A stretch of 34,839 bases of DNA, from positions 1 to 34,839 of the forward strand of contig CAMLGR010000032.1 in assembly GCA_946479615.1 (NCBI GenBank), read 5' to 3'. The DNA is from an uncultured Bacteroidota bacterium. GTDB taxonomy: Bacteria; Bacteroidota; Bacteroidia; Chitinophagales; Chitinophagaceae. Shown here piece by piece: positions 1 to 8,634 of this stretch (position 1 is the stretch's first letter; every line of letters starts with the position of its first letter). The notes below the pieces were generated by a model that was not told where the DNA came from, ran no database searches, and saw only the letters and a program-made list of their open reading frames with translations. Made by a program: the position numbers and the translations under genes.

Positions 1-516
1 AATGATCGTGTTTTTAACACCTACAAACAGGAACGTGAAAAAATATCTTAAAAATCCTCTAAGGCTGTCACGCTGGTAAGGCATCGTGCTGCTGGTATCA
101 TCGGGCATATTGTTTTCGATATGATGCATACCCAGGTGGTGACTGAAATAGCCTTCCGGTGCGTGGCCAAACAATGGACAAACGATCCAGGTGATATAGG
201 CATGGATCCACTGGTAAGGTTTTTTAAAGCATTTGCGATGACAGATGCAATGCAGCATCAATCCAAATCTTCCTTTATAGTATAATTGTGATACGTAGAA
301 ATAAGGGATCGCTACTGCCCACCACCAAACGCCTTTCAACAGCGGTGTAAATAAAATAATAGCGGTACTGACAACAATCAGGTGTATAGAAGTGAGTAAA
401 TAAATAAAAGGAAGATCCCTTTTATCATTCATCAGCCGGAGCCAAAACCTGTCATACCGGTTCATATGTTCTTTTGGTACGTAAACAGGGTCAGTAATTG
501 CGGATAGTGCTTTCAT
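1..516 (-). CDS. fatty acid desaturase family protein, N-terminal 172 residues (cut by window edge)
   Basis: The reverse strand is open from an ATG at 516 to the window edge with no stop, so the C-terminus is missing. The translation has two predicted membrane segments (about residues 38-58 and 64-80) and the histidine clusters of membrane di-iron desaturases: HCICHR (H89, H93) and SHHLGMHH (H126, H127, H131, H132). A third His box would be expected beyond the edge. By family, such proteins introduce double bonds into, or hydroxylate, membrane acyl chains using O2 and an electron donor. The substrate cannot be told from this part. The gene reads leftwards and lies 177 bp downstream of gldB on the same strand, so co-transcription is possible but unproven. 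A sterol-desaturase/hydroxylase relative is the main alternative. Confidence 0.8.
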   Translation of the reverse strand, partial: MKALSAITDPVYVPKEHMNRYDRFWLRLMNDKRDLPFIYLLTSIHLIVVSTAIILFTPLLKGVWWWAVAIPYFYVSQLYYKGRFGLMLHCICHRKCFKKPYQWIHAYITWIVCPLFGHAPEGYFSHHLGMHHIENNMPDDTSSTMPYQRDSLRGFLRYFFTFLFVGVKNTII

Positions 517-693
517 AATTAATCTGGCTGTATTGGGGCAAGGGTCACAAGATAAACAAATAGAGGGACAGTTAGGCGCCGGCAGTCTTACAGTTATCAG
601 TCAAAAACTGACAATTGTTATATATAACGGAAAAGAAACAGGCTTAATCAACCTGATGGCTGTCAGTTGCAAGACTGTTGATCGCTTAACTGA

Positions 694-1737
694 TTATTTC
701 GGTTTATACTTCGCTTCTTCAATTATCTGTGCTGCTGTAGCCTGCATTACCTGTTCAGGTTTCATGCCAGTATTCCTGGAAGCGTATTTTTTAACGATCT
801 GCCAACCTATCCAGAGGCCGATATTGCCGGGAGAATCTTCCTGTGAGAAGACACTGGTAAAGGGTCCTTCACCGATATACGTCTGAATAGTAGCAGGATT
901 AACCGAATACAGGTTCTCATTTTTTACGATATAGCTCCAGATCAAACCTTCGTTAGCCGTGCACCAATCCAGTTGACGCTGTGTATAACCTGTTTTGATG
1001 CTATCTGGTGTTTCGGGCATGAACTTGTCTATCAGCCACCATTGTTTTCCTTTTTCGATCATTTGTTCGATCAATGGCTTGGTACTGCTTTTATCGGGAA
1101 AAAGATCATCAGTAACCAGTTTCATGACATCCGAGGCAATGTATTCTTTGGAAAAACGCCGGCTCCTGTACAAGGGAGCAATATTATTGATGAAATATTC
1201 GGTATTATAAAGCGAGAAATCACTGCCTAAATAAAATTGAAGGCTGATACCAATGAAACCGGGGCCAATAAAATTGGGTGTGTAATCACCATTGGCCATC
1301 CGTGCCAGGTCATCGCGTGAATTCATAGGGCCTACTACAGGTATCAGTGCGGCAGGCAACTGGTAAGAAGGGAAATAATATTTCACATAGCTGAAAGCAG
1401 TTTCCAGTTCTTTCTTTACCCCATTAAAATTTTTGTAAACGCGTTGAGAAGAATCAAAAACGGGTTTATATAACCGATAAAATGCTTTTATACCGGAGGC
1501 ATCGTTAACGCCGACAATATTGGCCAGGAAAAGATTGAGGAAATCGGGATATTTCATCTGCAGGGCATTCAGGTCCTTTTCACCGGAAAGGGTGTCGATA
1601 GCAAAAAAATCCTGGTCGAAGCGTTTGACAATAAGATTTGTTTTGATATGGGAAATATCAGGCGCATTTTTCCTGTCGTTACAGGCAAAAAAGCAGGTGA
1701 CAACAAGTAACAGGAAACCAATTTTTTTCATAGACAT
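694..1737 (-). CDS. gldB: gliding motility lipoprotein GldB
   Basis: 347 residues. A lipoprotein signal (MSMKKIGFLLLVV...FFAC) puts the lipidated Cys at residue 19. The body matches my recollection of GldB: an N-terminal IKVKRFD-type strand (here LIVKRFDQDFFAID), the FIGPGFIGISLQFYLG segment, and the C-terminal PGNIGLWIGWQIVKKY motif near residues 301-316. GldB is an envelope lipoprotein required for Bacteroidota gliding; homologues also occur in non-gliding relatives. The next ATG, two codons in, gives MKKIG and is an equally good start. The gene is divergent from nadE, a neighbourhood I recall as common for gldB. A gldC partner is not seen in this window. A TATCTTCG box lies about 30 bp upstream. 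Confidence 0.88.
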   Translation of the reverse strand: MSMKKIGFLLLVVTCFFACNDRKNAPDISHIKTNLIVKRFDQDFFAIDTLSGEKDLNALQMKYPDFLNLFLANIVGVNDASGIKAFYRLYKPVFDSSQRVYKNFNGVKKELETAFSYVKYYFPSYQLPAALIPVVGPMNSRDDLARMANGDYTPNFIGPGFIGISLQFYLGSDFSLYNTEYFINNIAPLYRSRRFSKEYIASDVMKLVTDDLFPDKSSTKPLIEQMIEKGKQWWLIDKFMPETPDSIKTGYTQRQLDWCTANEGLIWSYIVKNENLYSVNPATIQTYIGEGPFTSVFSQEDSPGNIGLWIGWQIVKKYASRNTGMKPEQVMQATAAQIIEEAKYKPK

Positions 1738-1768
1738 TTAAACGGGGTAAGTAACCGAATGTTGTGTG

Positions 1769-1776
1769 CGAAGATA
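1769..1776 (-). promoter_or_regulatory. possible -7 box for gldB (TATCTTCG)
   Basis: On the minus strand TATCTTCG differs from the Bacteroidota -7 consensus TAnnTTTG at one base and lies about 31 bp before the gldB ATG. No clear TTTG -33 element lies 19-21 bp further up, so the call is weak. Confidence 0.3.
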
Positions 1777-1901
1777 GTCTGAACCACAATTTGGGCGGAT
1801 TATTGTGATTAGGAGGAATATTGCCATGAGAAAACAATACTTCTTCCTGGTAAATCCTGGTAATCCCTTCAAATCCTGGTTCAGACATTCGAAAGGAGCT
1901 G

Positions 1902-1909
1902 TAAATTTG
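1902..1909 (+). promoter_or_regulatory. -7 promoter box of nadE (TAAATTTG)
   Basis: A perfect match to TAnnTTTG ends only 4 bp before the nadE ATG at 1914. In Bacteroidota, transcription normally begins several bases after this box, so the transcript would be leaderless or nearly so. No good -33 TTTG is visible at 19-21 bp upstream, and direct proof is absent. Confidence 0.45.
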
Positions 1910-1913
1910 TAAT

Positions 1914-3626
1914 ATGAAAATCGCTTTAGCGCAGCAAAATTATCATATCGGGAATTTCGAAGAAAACAGTCGCCGGATCATTGAAGGTATCAAATGGGCA
2001 AAAGAGCAGGGTGCAGACCTGGTGGTATTTTCCGAACTCTGCGTATGTGGGTACCCGCCGCGGGATTTTCTCGAATTCAATGATTTTATCAATAAATGTT
2101 ACGAAGCGCTGGATACCATTAAAGAGCATGCCGATTCGATCGGTGTACTGGTCGGCTGTCCTGCCCGCAATCGGCAACCCGATGGCAAGGATCTTTTTAA
2201 TGCCGTATTCCTTCTTCATGAGAAAGAGATAAAAGCAGAGATCCATAAAACGCTGTTGCCTAACTACGATATTTTTGATGAATACCGCTATTTTGAACCA
2301 GCCTATGAATGGAAGGTGATGGAGTTCAAAGGAAAAAAACTGGCGGTCACGATCTGTGAAGATATCTGGAATATGGGCGATAACCCCTTGTACCGGATTA
2401 CACCCATGGAAAAACTGATGCCGTATAACCCGGATGTGATCATCAATCTTTCCGCCTCCCCTTATAACTATGCACAGGATACCGTGCGCAACAGCATTGT
2501 AAAAGCTCATACGCTGAAATATAAATTACCCATGCTGTATTGCAACGCCGTGGGTTCGCAGACAGAAATTGTTTTTGACGGAGGCAGTCTTGTCTATGAT
2601 ATTAATGGCAAGAAGGTAAAAGAAATGAAATATTTCGAAGAAGATTATGCAGTCTTTGACCTGGATGAATTATCCAGGAAATCAAAAACTACTTCCGGGG
2701 CAAAGGATGTAAAAGAATTCTATTATTATTCAGCAGCTGAAGTAGGAAGGGATGCTGATACGATACAATACCTGACAGCGGATAAGAATATCGATGAAAT
2801 ATATCAGGCTTTGATCCTGGGTATCCGGGATTATTTCCGGAAAATGGGTTTTACCAAAGCGATACTCGGTTCTTCCGGTGGTATTGACAGCGCTGTCACA
2901 CAGGCATTGGCTGTGGCAGCACTGGGAAAAGAAAACGTAAGGGCCGTATTGATGCCCTCGTCGTACTCCACTTCTCATTCGGTTAGTGATGCAGAAGCAT
3001 TGAGTAAAAATCTTGACAACCCCTATGATATTCTCCCGATAAAAACGATCTATAATGCATTCCTGGATGAATTGAAACCCGTATTCGGTGATCTTCCGTT
3101 CAGCGTAGCGGAAGAAAATATACAAAGCCGTACACGGGGAAATTTATTGATGGCGATCGCCAATAAATTCAATTATATCTTATTGAATACATCCAATAAA
3201 AGCGAACTCGCAACAGGGTATGGTACTTTGTACGGCGATATGGCAGGTGGATTGGGTGTATTGGGCGATGTATATAAAATGCAGGTCTTTGCACTGGCAC
3301 GGTATATCAATCGAACGAAAGAATTAATACCGGAAAATATCATTACCAAGCCGCCTTCGGCAGAGTTGCGGCCCAACCAGAAAGACAGCGACAGCCTGCC
3401 CGAGTACGATGTGCTTGACAGGGTCTTGTATGAATACATTGAAATGCGCCAGGGTCCCAAAGAAATTATAGCAAAAGGATACGATCCTGCACTGGTGACA
3501 AGAATACTGAAACTGGTCAATACCAATGAGTATAAGCGCAATCAATTCTGCCCCATCATCCGTATCAGCAGTAAAGCTTTTGGAGTAGGAAGAAGGGTGC
3601 CGATCGTCGGAAAATATCTTTCCTAG
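1914..3626 (+). CDS. nadE: glutamine-dependent NAD+ synthetase
   Basis: 570 residues, two domains. Residues 1 to about 265 form a nitrilase-like glutaminase with a visible triad: E41 (VVFSELCVCGYPP), K112 (HKTLLPNYDIF) and C148 (VTICEDIWN). From about residue 290 onward is the ATP-pyrophosphatase synthetase domain with the P-loop SGGIDS at 321-326 and the YGTLYGDMAGGLGVLGD segment. It amidates nicotinic acid adenine dinucleotide to NAD+ with ammonia channelled from glutamine, the last step of NAD synthesis, in the cytoplasm. Length fits the short bacterial glutamine-dependent class. The ATG at 1914 is preferred because a -7 box lies directly before it. The stop is one base from the stop of the convergent lipoprotein gene, so the two transcripts may share a terminator region inside each other's ends. 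Confidence 0.96.
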   Translation: MKIALAQQNYHIGNFEENSRRIIEGIKWAKEQGADLVVFSELCVCGYPPRDFLEFNDFINKCYEALDTIKEHADSIGVLVGCPARNRQPDGKDLFNAVFLLHEKEIKAEIHKTLLPNYDIFDEYRYFEPAYEWKVMEFKGKKLAVTICEDIWNMGDNPLYRITPMEKLMPYNPDVIINLSASPYNYAQDTVRNSIVKAHTLKYKLPMLYCNAVGSQTEIVFDGGSLVYDINGKKVKEMKYFEEDYAVFDLDELSRKSKTTSGAKDVKEFYYYSAAEVGRDADTIQYLTADKNIDEIYQALILGIRDYFRKMGFTKAILGSSGGIDSAVTQALAVAALGKENVRAVLMPSSYSTSHSVSDAEALSKNLDNPYDILPIKTIYNAFLDELKPVFGDLPFSVAEENIQSRTRGNLLMAIANKFNYILLNTSNKSELATGYGTLYGDMAGGLGVLGDVYKMQVFALARYINRTKELIPENIITKPPSAELRPNQKDSDSLPEYDVLDRVLYEYIEMRQGPKEIIAKGYDPALVTRILKLVNTNEYKRNQFCPIIRISSKAFGVGRRVPIVGKYLS

Positions 3627-3627
3627 A

Positions 3628-4065
3628 TCAATGAACGAAAGTAACGACTACGTTCTGACCGCTGATCAGTTGTGAGCCGACCAGTTGTGTGGCAGACAGC
3701 GATACGATCGTAAAATCATTACTGCCACTGGCGAATAAAACGGTAGATACGTGCAGTACGGTTTCGTTGCTGGTAAAATTCCAACTGAAAGTGGTGCTTT
3801 GAGGATCGGCATTATCGCATTTGGTCAATCCTTCGTCAAGGGTGCCGCTGCCATTGGTTTGAAAAGTGAGCAGGTTATCTTTTTCGCAGATGGGTCTTAA
3901 CCCGGAGACATCGAACCCGCTTACCGTAGCTGACTGAAATTTCCAGGTACCCGATGCGATTAATTCTGTTTTCGTTTTTGCCGGCGTATCATCATTCTTT
4001 TTCTTGCAACCGGTAGAAAAAAGAATGACCAAAGAGGCGAGGAAAAACAGGGTATAGTTTTTCAT
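3628..4065 (-). CDS. small lipoprotein, lipocalin-like
   Basis: 145 residues. A type II signal peptide (MKNYTLFFLASLVILFSTGC) ends at Cys20, followed by a charged KKKNDD linker. The rest has the pattern of Bacteroidota lipocalin-like lipoproteins: an early LIASGTWKFQSATVSG strand with the conserved G-x-W, a CEKDNLLTFQTNGSGTLDEG segment (C59 could pair with the Cys in LTKCDNADP), and alternating beta strands to the end. It is probably envelope-anchored. The ligand or role is unknown. The gene converges on nadE with 1 bp between stops. A TATTTTG box lies about 20 bp upstream of its start on the minus strand. Family assignment is by pattern only. Confidence 0.72.
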   Translation of the reverse strand: MKNYTLFFLASLVILFSTGCKKKNDDTPAKTKTELIASGTWKFQSATVSGFDVSGLRPICEKDNLLTFQTNGSGTLDEGLTKCDNADPQSTTFSWNFTSNETVLHVSTVLFASGSNDFTIVSLSATQLVGSQLISGQNVVVTFVH

Positions 4066-4218
4066 ATTAACAGATTATTCAGTCAAAATACGTATTGTTT
4101 TCGGTGATAAAAACGTGGAATTACTGCGAAATATTGCCCTGTTTTCCATGCTGTTATCATATCGGCAAACAATTTGCTTCAATCAAGTTCGTATTTTGTG
4201 TCACCATAAATCAAGCCC

Positions 4219-5220
4219 ATGTATAAAACCGCAGAAGATATCCGCCAGTTGAACGACCGTATCAGCCACGCTGGTCAGTTTACCGACAAATTAAGGGAAG
4301 AAGTCAGCCACATTATTGTTGGGCAGAGCCATATGCTCGACAGGCTCCTGATCGGGCTCTTAAGCAATGGTCACGTTTTGCTGGAAGGGGTGCCTGGTTT
4401 GGCCAAGACCTTAACTATTAAATCGCTTGCCCAGGCAATTCATGCCAAATTCAGCCGTAGACAATTCACGCCCGACCTGTTACCGGCCGACGTGATCGGT
4501 ACGATGATCTATAACCAGCAAAAGAATGAGTTTGTAGTCCGCAAAGGCCCCATTTTTACCAACTTCCTATTGGCGGATGAGATCAACCGCGCCCCGGCCA
4601 AAGTGCAATCCGCTTTGCTGGAAGCCATGCAGGAACGGCAGGTCACCATCGGTGATTCTACCTATAAACTGGATGAACCTTTCCTGGTACTGGCCACTCA
4701 AAACCCATTGGAACAGGAAGGAACCTATCCATTGCCGGAAGCGCAGGTGGACAGGTTTATTATGAAAGTGGTGGTCGATTATCCCAAGATGCACGAGGAG
4801 CAGATGATCATCCGGCAGAATGTACAGGGCATTACCCAGCAGCCGATCAAACAGGTGGTGTCTGTGCAGGAAGTGATCAATGCAAAGGACCTGACGCGCC
4901 AGATCTATATGGATGAAAAAATAGAACAGTATATTCTTGATATCGTCTTTGCTACCCGCACACCGGAGAAATATCAACTGGATAAATTGAAGCCCTTGAT
5001 ATCTTATGGTGGTTCGCCCAGGGCCAGTATCAATCTTGCACTGGCAGCGAAAGCTCAGGCCTTTTTAAATAAAAGAGGTTTTGTGATCCCCGAAGACGTA
5101 AGAAGTATCAGCAATGATGTATTAAGACACCGGGTAGGATTAACCTACGAGGCCGAAGCTGAAAATGTGAAAGTAGAAGATGTAGTGGAAGATATTCTGA
5201 AAAAGATAAATGTTCCGTGA
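4219..5220 (+). CDS. MoxR-family AAA+ ATPase
   Basis: 333 residues. Walker A is GVPGLAKT (57-64), Walker B FLLADE (116-121), sensor 1 ATQNP (159-163), followed by the MoxR-typical [16 protein letters not shown] stretch and a C-terminal lid with GGSPRAS. MoxR ATPases act as chaperones that assemble or activate metal-dependent vWA-domain partners. In Bacteroidota they head the moxR-DUF58-bat operon, linked to envelope stress tolerance and, in some species, aerotolerance. Here DUF58, a Bat-associated membrane protein and BatA follow on the same strand, but a ~440-bp inverted-repeat unit separates moxR from DUF58. TTTG at 4173 and TATTTTG at 4192 may be the promoter, though their spacing is shorter than the usual 19-21 bp. 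Confidence 0.95.
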   Translation: MYKTAEDIRQLNDRISHAGQFTDKLREEVSHIIVGQSHMLDRLLIGLLSNGHVLLEGVPGLAKTLTIKSLAQAIHAKFSRRQFTPDLLPADVIGTMIYNQQKNEFVVRKGPIFTNFLLADEINRAPAKVQSALLEAMQERQVTIGDSTYKLDEPFLVLATQNPLEQEGTYPLPEAQVDRFIMKVVVDYPKMHEEQMIIRQNVQGITQQPIKQVVSVQEVINAKDLTRQIYMDEKIEQYILDIVFATRTPEKYQLDKLKPLISYGGSPRASINLALAAKAQAFLNKRGFVIPEDVRSISNDVLRHRVGLTYEAEAENVKVEDVVEDILKKINVP

Positions 5221-5250
5221 GAAAGGGATAGCGGATGATGACAGATGAGG

Positions 5251-5694
5251 GATGATGGATGGCAGTATCTGTAAGTGGAACATGCATTTGTTATAATAAA
5301 CTTTGTCTTGTGAGTAATTATCAGAAGCTCGATGCGTGGAATGAATCGATGGTGTTGGTGAAGGAGATTTATATAATGACAAAGAAATTTCCTAAAGAAG
5401 AGCTATATGGGTTGACTTCACAAACCAGGAGATCGGCTGTTTCCATTTCCTCAAATATTGCAGAAGGAATGGGCCGGCAATATAAAAGGATACTATCCAA
5501 TTCTTACATATAGCCAGGGGTTCTGCGTATGAATTGGAAAGTCTTTTGAATGTAGCAACGATGGTTGAGATAATTGATAAGAATACGTTTTTGTCATTAT
5601 CTCCCGTCATAGAAAAGGTGATTAAATTAGTAAATGGATTAATAAATTATTTAGAAAAATCAGAATTAAAGTAAGGCGCCGGCCATCCATCATC
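5251..5694 (+). mobile_element. inverted-repeat-flanked cassette carrying a four-helix-bundle gene (candidate small mobile unit)
   Basis: GATGATGGATGGC at 5251-5263 has a perfect inverted copy, GCCATCCATCATC, at 5682-5694. The 13-bp repeats enclose exactly one gene, a frameshifted four-helix-bundle protein, with its own -7-like box. The unit sits between moxR and DUF58, genes that are normally adjacent in this operon. Insertion of a discrete small unit is the inference. No transposase and no clear target-site duplication were seen, so mobility is unproven; the repeat arms are low in complexity. Confidence 0.4.
5310..5674 (+). pseudogene. four-helix-bundle protein (23S rRNA intervening-sequence protein family), frameshifted
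   Basis: A GTG at 5310 begins VSNYQKLDAWNESMVLVKEIY, followed by FPKEELYGLTSQTRRSAVSISSNIAEGMGRQYK, the hallmark of the 23S-IVP/four-helix-bundle family (PF05635, as I recall). The frame then runs to a stop at 5511. The expected continuation IQFLHIARGSAYELESLL...LINYLEKSELK is read in the -1 frame to a TAA at 5672-5674. Adding one A to the AAAA run at 5484-5487 restores QYKKDTIQFLHIARGSAYELES, so a 1-bp deletion (or a sequencing error, or -1 slippage at the A run) explains it. An ATG at 5259 is in frame but lies inside the flanking repeat; the GTG fits family N-termini and a TAAACTTTG box just upstream. The intact protein would be about 122 residues. Its cellular role is unknown. Confidence 0.78.
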
Positions 5695-5711
5695 TGCCTA
5701 CCGCCATTTAT

Positions 5712-6584
5712 ATGTTAACCACAGCTGAAATAATAAAAAAAGTAAGAGAGCTTGAAATTAAAAGCAAGAAGCTCACCAGCGATCTCTTCACCGGTGAATA
5801 TCATAGCGCTTTTAAGGGGAAAGGAATGTCGTTTAAGGAAGTGAGAGAATATGCAGCAGGGGATGATATCCGTTTTATCGACTGGAATGTATCTGCACGG
5901 TTTGGACACCCTTTCAGTAAAGTATTTGAAGAAGAAAGAGAACTTACGGTGATGTTGCTGATCGATATCAGCGCCAGTTCCTTATTCGGTACCACCTATG
6001 CACGTAAACGTGATATCATTACTGAAGTAGGCGCTGTACTTAGTTTTTCGGCTGTTAATAATGCAGATAAGATCGGCGTTATATTTTACAGCGACAAGGT
6101 AGAAGCGTATATACCTCCTAAAAAAGGTAAGCAACAGGCATTGTATATCGTAAGAGAGTTGTTAAGCAAACAGCCAAAAGGCAAAGGCACGGCTGTCAGC
6201 AGTGCGCTTCGTTATTTTAATAATTCTACCAAGCAAAAGAGTATTGCATTTATTTTAAGTGATTTTCTCGATGCCAATTATGAAGATGCGTTACGTATCG
6301 CTGCGAAGAAACATGATATAGTCGGTATCAAGATTTATGATAAAATGGATATGGAACTGCCGGATGCCGGTATGTTGCAGGTGCAGGATGCAGAATCGGG
6401 CGCTACCAAATGGATCGATAGTAGCAGTGCATTCGTCAGGCAAAGTTACCAGGAAGAATTTTTCCGGGTAACGGAGTACAGTACGCAGGTATTTAAAAAA
6501 GCAGGCAGCGACCTGCTCCATATACGAACCGGTGATGATTATGTAAGAGTTCTTCAACGATTTTTTCTCAGCCGAAACAAGTGA
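5712..6584 (+). CDS. DUF58 domain protein of the MoxR/Bat operon
   Basis: 290 residues, no signal peptide or membrane segment. It shows the DUF58 core: SDLFTGEYHSAFKGKGMSFKEVREYAAGDDIRFIDWNVSARFG (residues about 24-66), then FEEERELTVMLLIDISASSLFG, a vWA-like strand whose metal site (DISAS) is close to the DxSxS form. DUF58 proteins are cytoplasmic partners encoded next to MoxR ATPases. The ATG at 5712 is the only start that keeps the N-terminal helix. The gap to the next gene is 21 bp, consistent with one operon running to BatA. Confidence 0.92.
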   Translation: MLTTAEIIKKVRELEIKSKKLTSDLFTGEYHSAFKGKGMSFKEVREYAAGDDIRFIDWNVSARFGHPFSKVFEEERELTVMLLIDISASSLFGTTYARKRDIITEVGAVLSFSAVNNADKIGVIFYSDKVEAYIPPKKGKQQALYIVRELLSKQPKGKGTAVSSALRYFNNSTKQKSIAFILSDFLDANYEDALRIAAKKHDIVGIKIYDKMDMELPDAGMLQVQDAESGATKWIDSSSAFVRQSYQEEFFRVTEYSTQVFKKAGSDLLHIRTGDDYVRVLQRFFLSRNK

Positions 6585-6605
6585 ACCATCGATTACTATA
6601 ACTGA

Positions 6606-7502
6606 ATGATTAAAACGAACACCTATATTTCCCTGCTTATCGGATGCCTGTTCTTTTCGGTCGCTCTCACTGCCCAGGATAAAACCACGGTCAGTGTTAC
6701 AGCAGACCGGACCACCATCCTTATCGGTCAGCCGATCCAATTAAAGCTGCAGGCGGATATACCACAGAATCAGCCGATCCGTTTTTTTCAATACGATTCG
6801 ATCCCGCATTTTGAATTTCTTCAGCAGGATAAAATCGATACTACTAATACATCTGGCGGAACCGTGTTATCCCAAACCATCCGTATTACAAGTTTTGATT
6901 CGGGTCATTGGGTAATTCCTGCTTTTGTATGGTATGATGATGTTATTACGGATAGTATCCCGGTTGATGTAGCGTTTACCCCTTTCGATACGGCACAGCC
7001 TTACCATGATATAAAAGATATTATTGGTGTAGATACGCCTGAAGAAAAGAAAAAGAACGATCAGTGGTGGTATTATGCTGCGGGTGGCGTTTTATTGCTC
7101 TTGCTGGTACTGCTGTACATTCTTAACCGGAAAAAGAAAAAACCGGTTGTGAAAGTAGCTGAAGCTCCGCCCGACGTTTATAAAATAGCGATGGACGAAC
7201 TGGCAAAACTGGTAAAAGAAAAGCCCGAAGCCAAACAATACTACTCAAGGCTGGTGGATATTTTCAGGAATTATGTATTGGCGAAGAAAGGAATTCATTC
7301 TTTACAGAAAACAACAGATGACCTGGTTGTACAGTTACGTTCTATAGACATGTCAAAGGAATTGTCGGATCAGCTTTCACAGTGCCTGCGCCTGAGTGAT
7401 TTTGTGAAATTTGCTAAATACATTCCGACGGCTGCAGATGACCAGGATAGTGTGAATACCATCAAACGAACAATAGATCATATCGAACAAATGAAATCAT
7501 GA
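6606..7502 (+). CDS. Bat-operon membrane protein: periplasmic beta domain, one TM, DUF4381-like cytoplasmic tail
   Basis: 298 residues. A signal peptide ends near AQ at residues 23-24. A beta-rich, BatD-like periplasmic domain (VSVTADRTTILIGQPIQLKLQ...) runs to about residue 150, then one strong membrane segment (about 158-175) and a basic RKKKKP stop-transfer. The C-terminal helical part (AMDELAKLVKEKPEAKQYYSRLVDIFRNYVLAKKGI, then the CLRLSDFVKFAKYIP motif) resembles DUF4381 proteins that sit in the same operon position in other phyla. It lies between DUF58 and BatA and overlaps the BatA start by 4 bp, so translational coupling is likely. It may link the MoxR-DUF58 pair to membrane vWA proteins. 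The role is inferred from context. Confidence 0.82.
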   Translation: MIKTNTYISLLIGCLFFSVALTAQDKTTVSVTADRTTILIGQPIQLKLQADIPQNQPIRFFQYDSIPHFEFLQQDKIDTTNTSGGTVLSQTIRITSFDSGHWVIPAFVWYDDVITDSIPVDVAFTPFDTAQPYHDIKDIIGVDTPEEKKKNDQWWYYAAGGVLLLLLVLLYILNRKKKKPVVKVAEAPPDVYKIAMDELAKLVKEKPEAKQYYSRLVDIFRNYVLAKKGIHSLQKTTDDLVVQLRSIDMSKELSDQLSQCLRLSDFVKFAKYIPTAADDQDSVNTIKRTIDHIEQMKS

Positions 7503-8515
7503 TGTACGACTGGCTCAGGTATATGGACTTTGCTTACCCACTGGTATTCGGACTGTTTGTCTTACTACCATTGATGATATGGTGGTACCTGAAAAAATAC
7601 AACCGGAGGCAGGCAACGATCAAAGTATCTTCTTCCAGTGCTTTCACGGTTTCCTCTGTTAAAAATTATTTCCGGCATGTTCCTTTCATATTACGGATGC
7701 TGGCAGTAGCGGCATTGATCATGGCGCTGGCGCGTCCACAAAAAAGAAATGACCAGCAGCATTTGCAGGGAGAAGGGATCGATATCATGCTTTGCATGGA
7801 TGTGAGTGGTAGCATGGCTTCGAGAGATATTCCCCCTTCCCGTATGGAAGTGGCCAAACAGGTGGCAGAAGAATTTGTCAGGAGCCGCCCGGTAGACCGG
7901 ATGGGACTGGTGATATTTTCGGGGGAAAGTTTTACAGCCTGCCCGTTGACCACCGACAGAACAACATTGATCAACCAGATCCAATCACTCGAAAGCAAAC
8001 GGTTTTTACGTGATGGTACGGTGATCGGGGAGGGGTTGGCTACCGCGGTTGACCGGTTAAGTAAGAGTGATGCGAATAGCAAGGTCATTATTTTACTGAC
8101 AGACGGGAAAGAAGATCCGCCGGAGACAAGACTGATCGATCCGTTGACGGCGCTTGAAATAGCCAAAGCAAAAAATATTAAAGTATACTCGATCGGTATG
8201 GGCGCATTGCCTTCACAGATCGTGGAAATAACAGGTGCAGCTCCCGAACAAAAGAAAAATCCTGCCATTGATTTTATTGATGAGGCATTGCTTCGCCAGA
8301 TCGCGGATGAAACAGGTGGCCGGTATTTCCGCGCCAAGGATAAAGAAGGTTTGCAGCAGGTGTATAAACAGATCGATCAGCTGGAAAAATCAAAGATCGA
8401 TGTTACTTCCTATAAGCGTTACCGGGAATTATTTTTGCCATTTGTACTGGCAGCGCTCGGTTTTTTATTTCTTGAAATGCTGTTGAAATTCCTGGTATTT
8501 AAAAAATTTCCCTGA
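7499..8515 (+). CDS. batA: BatA-type von Willebrand factor A membrane protein
   Basis: 338 residues. Two N-terminal membrane segments (about 13-31 and 62-78) precede a vWA domain with an intact MIDAS: DVSGSM (101-106), a Thr in ACPLTTDRTTL, and LLTDGKEDPP. A third membrane segment closes the protein (about 315-333). BatA is an inner-membrane protein with a periplasm-facing or cytoplasm-facing metal-binding vWA fold, a presumed client of MoxR. The start ATGATG overlaps the previous stop; either ATG may be used. Typical batB-E partners do not follow here: a hairpin terminator and rsgA come next. So only the first half of the classical bat operon is present at this locus. Confidence 0.93.
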   Translation: MMYDWLRYMDFAYPLVFGLFVLLPLMIWWYLKKYNRRQATIKVSSSSAFTVSSVKNYFRHVPFILRMLAVAALIMALARPQKRNDQQHLQGEGIDIMLCMDVSGSMASRDIPPSRMEVAKQVAEEFVRSRPVDRMGLVIFSGESFTACPLTTDRTTLINQIQSLESKRFLRDGTVIGEGLATAVDRLSKSDANSKVIILLTDGKEDPPETRLIDPLTALEIAKAKNIKVYSIGMGALPSQIVEITGAAPEQKKNPAIDFIDEALLRQIADETGGRYFRAKDKEGLQQVYKQIDQLEKSKIDVTSYKRYRELFLPFVLAALGFLFLEMLLKFLVFKKFP

Positions 8516-8522
8516 CAAATAC

Positions 8523-8553
8523 ACTCCGGGTGATCTGGAAGGTTTCCCGGAGT
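8523..8553 (+). terminator. hairpin after batA
   Basis: ACTCCGGG (8523-8530) and CCCGGAGT (8546-8553) form a perfect 8-bp stem with a 15-nt loop, 8 bp after the batA stop and followed by an A/T-rich tail with TTTTT a little further on. A factor-independent terminator for the moxR-bat operon is the simplest reading. Confidence 0.6.
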
Positions 8554-8634
8554 ATTAAAATATCTTTTTCAATCAGCCCTGTCACCTGTAAAATCTCCTG
8601 AAATCATTCATTCTGTGTTTACCTTCGTTGCATA

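Noticed and set aside
7666..8337. 223-codon open frame on the minus strand
   Set aside because: It lies opposite the vWA domain of BatA, whose MIDAS motif is intact; the minus-strand protein has serine-rich antisense composition and no motif.
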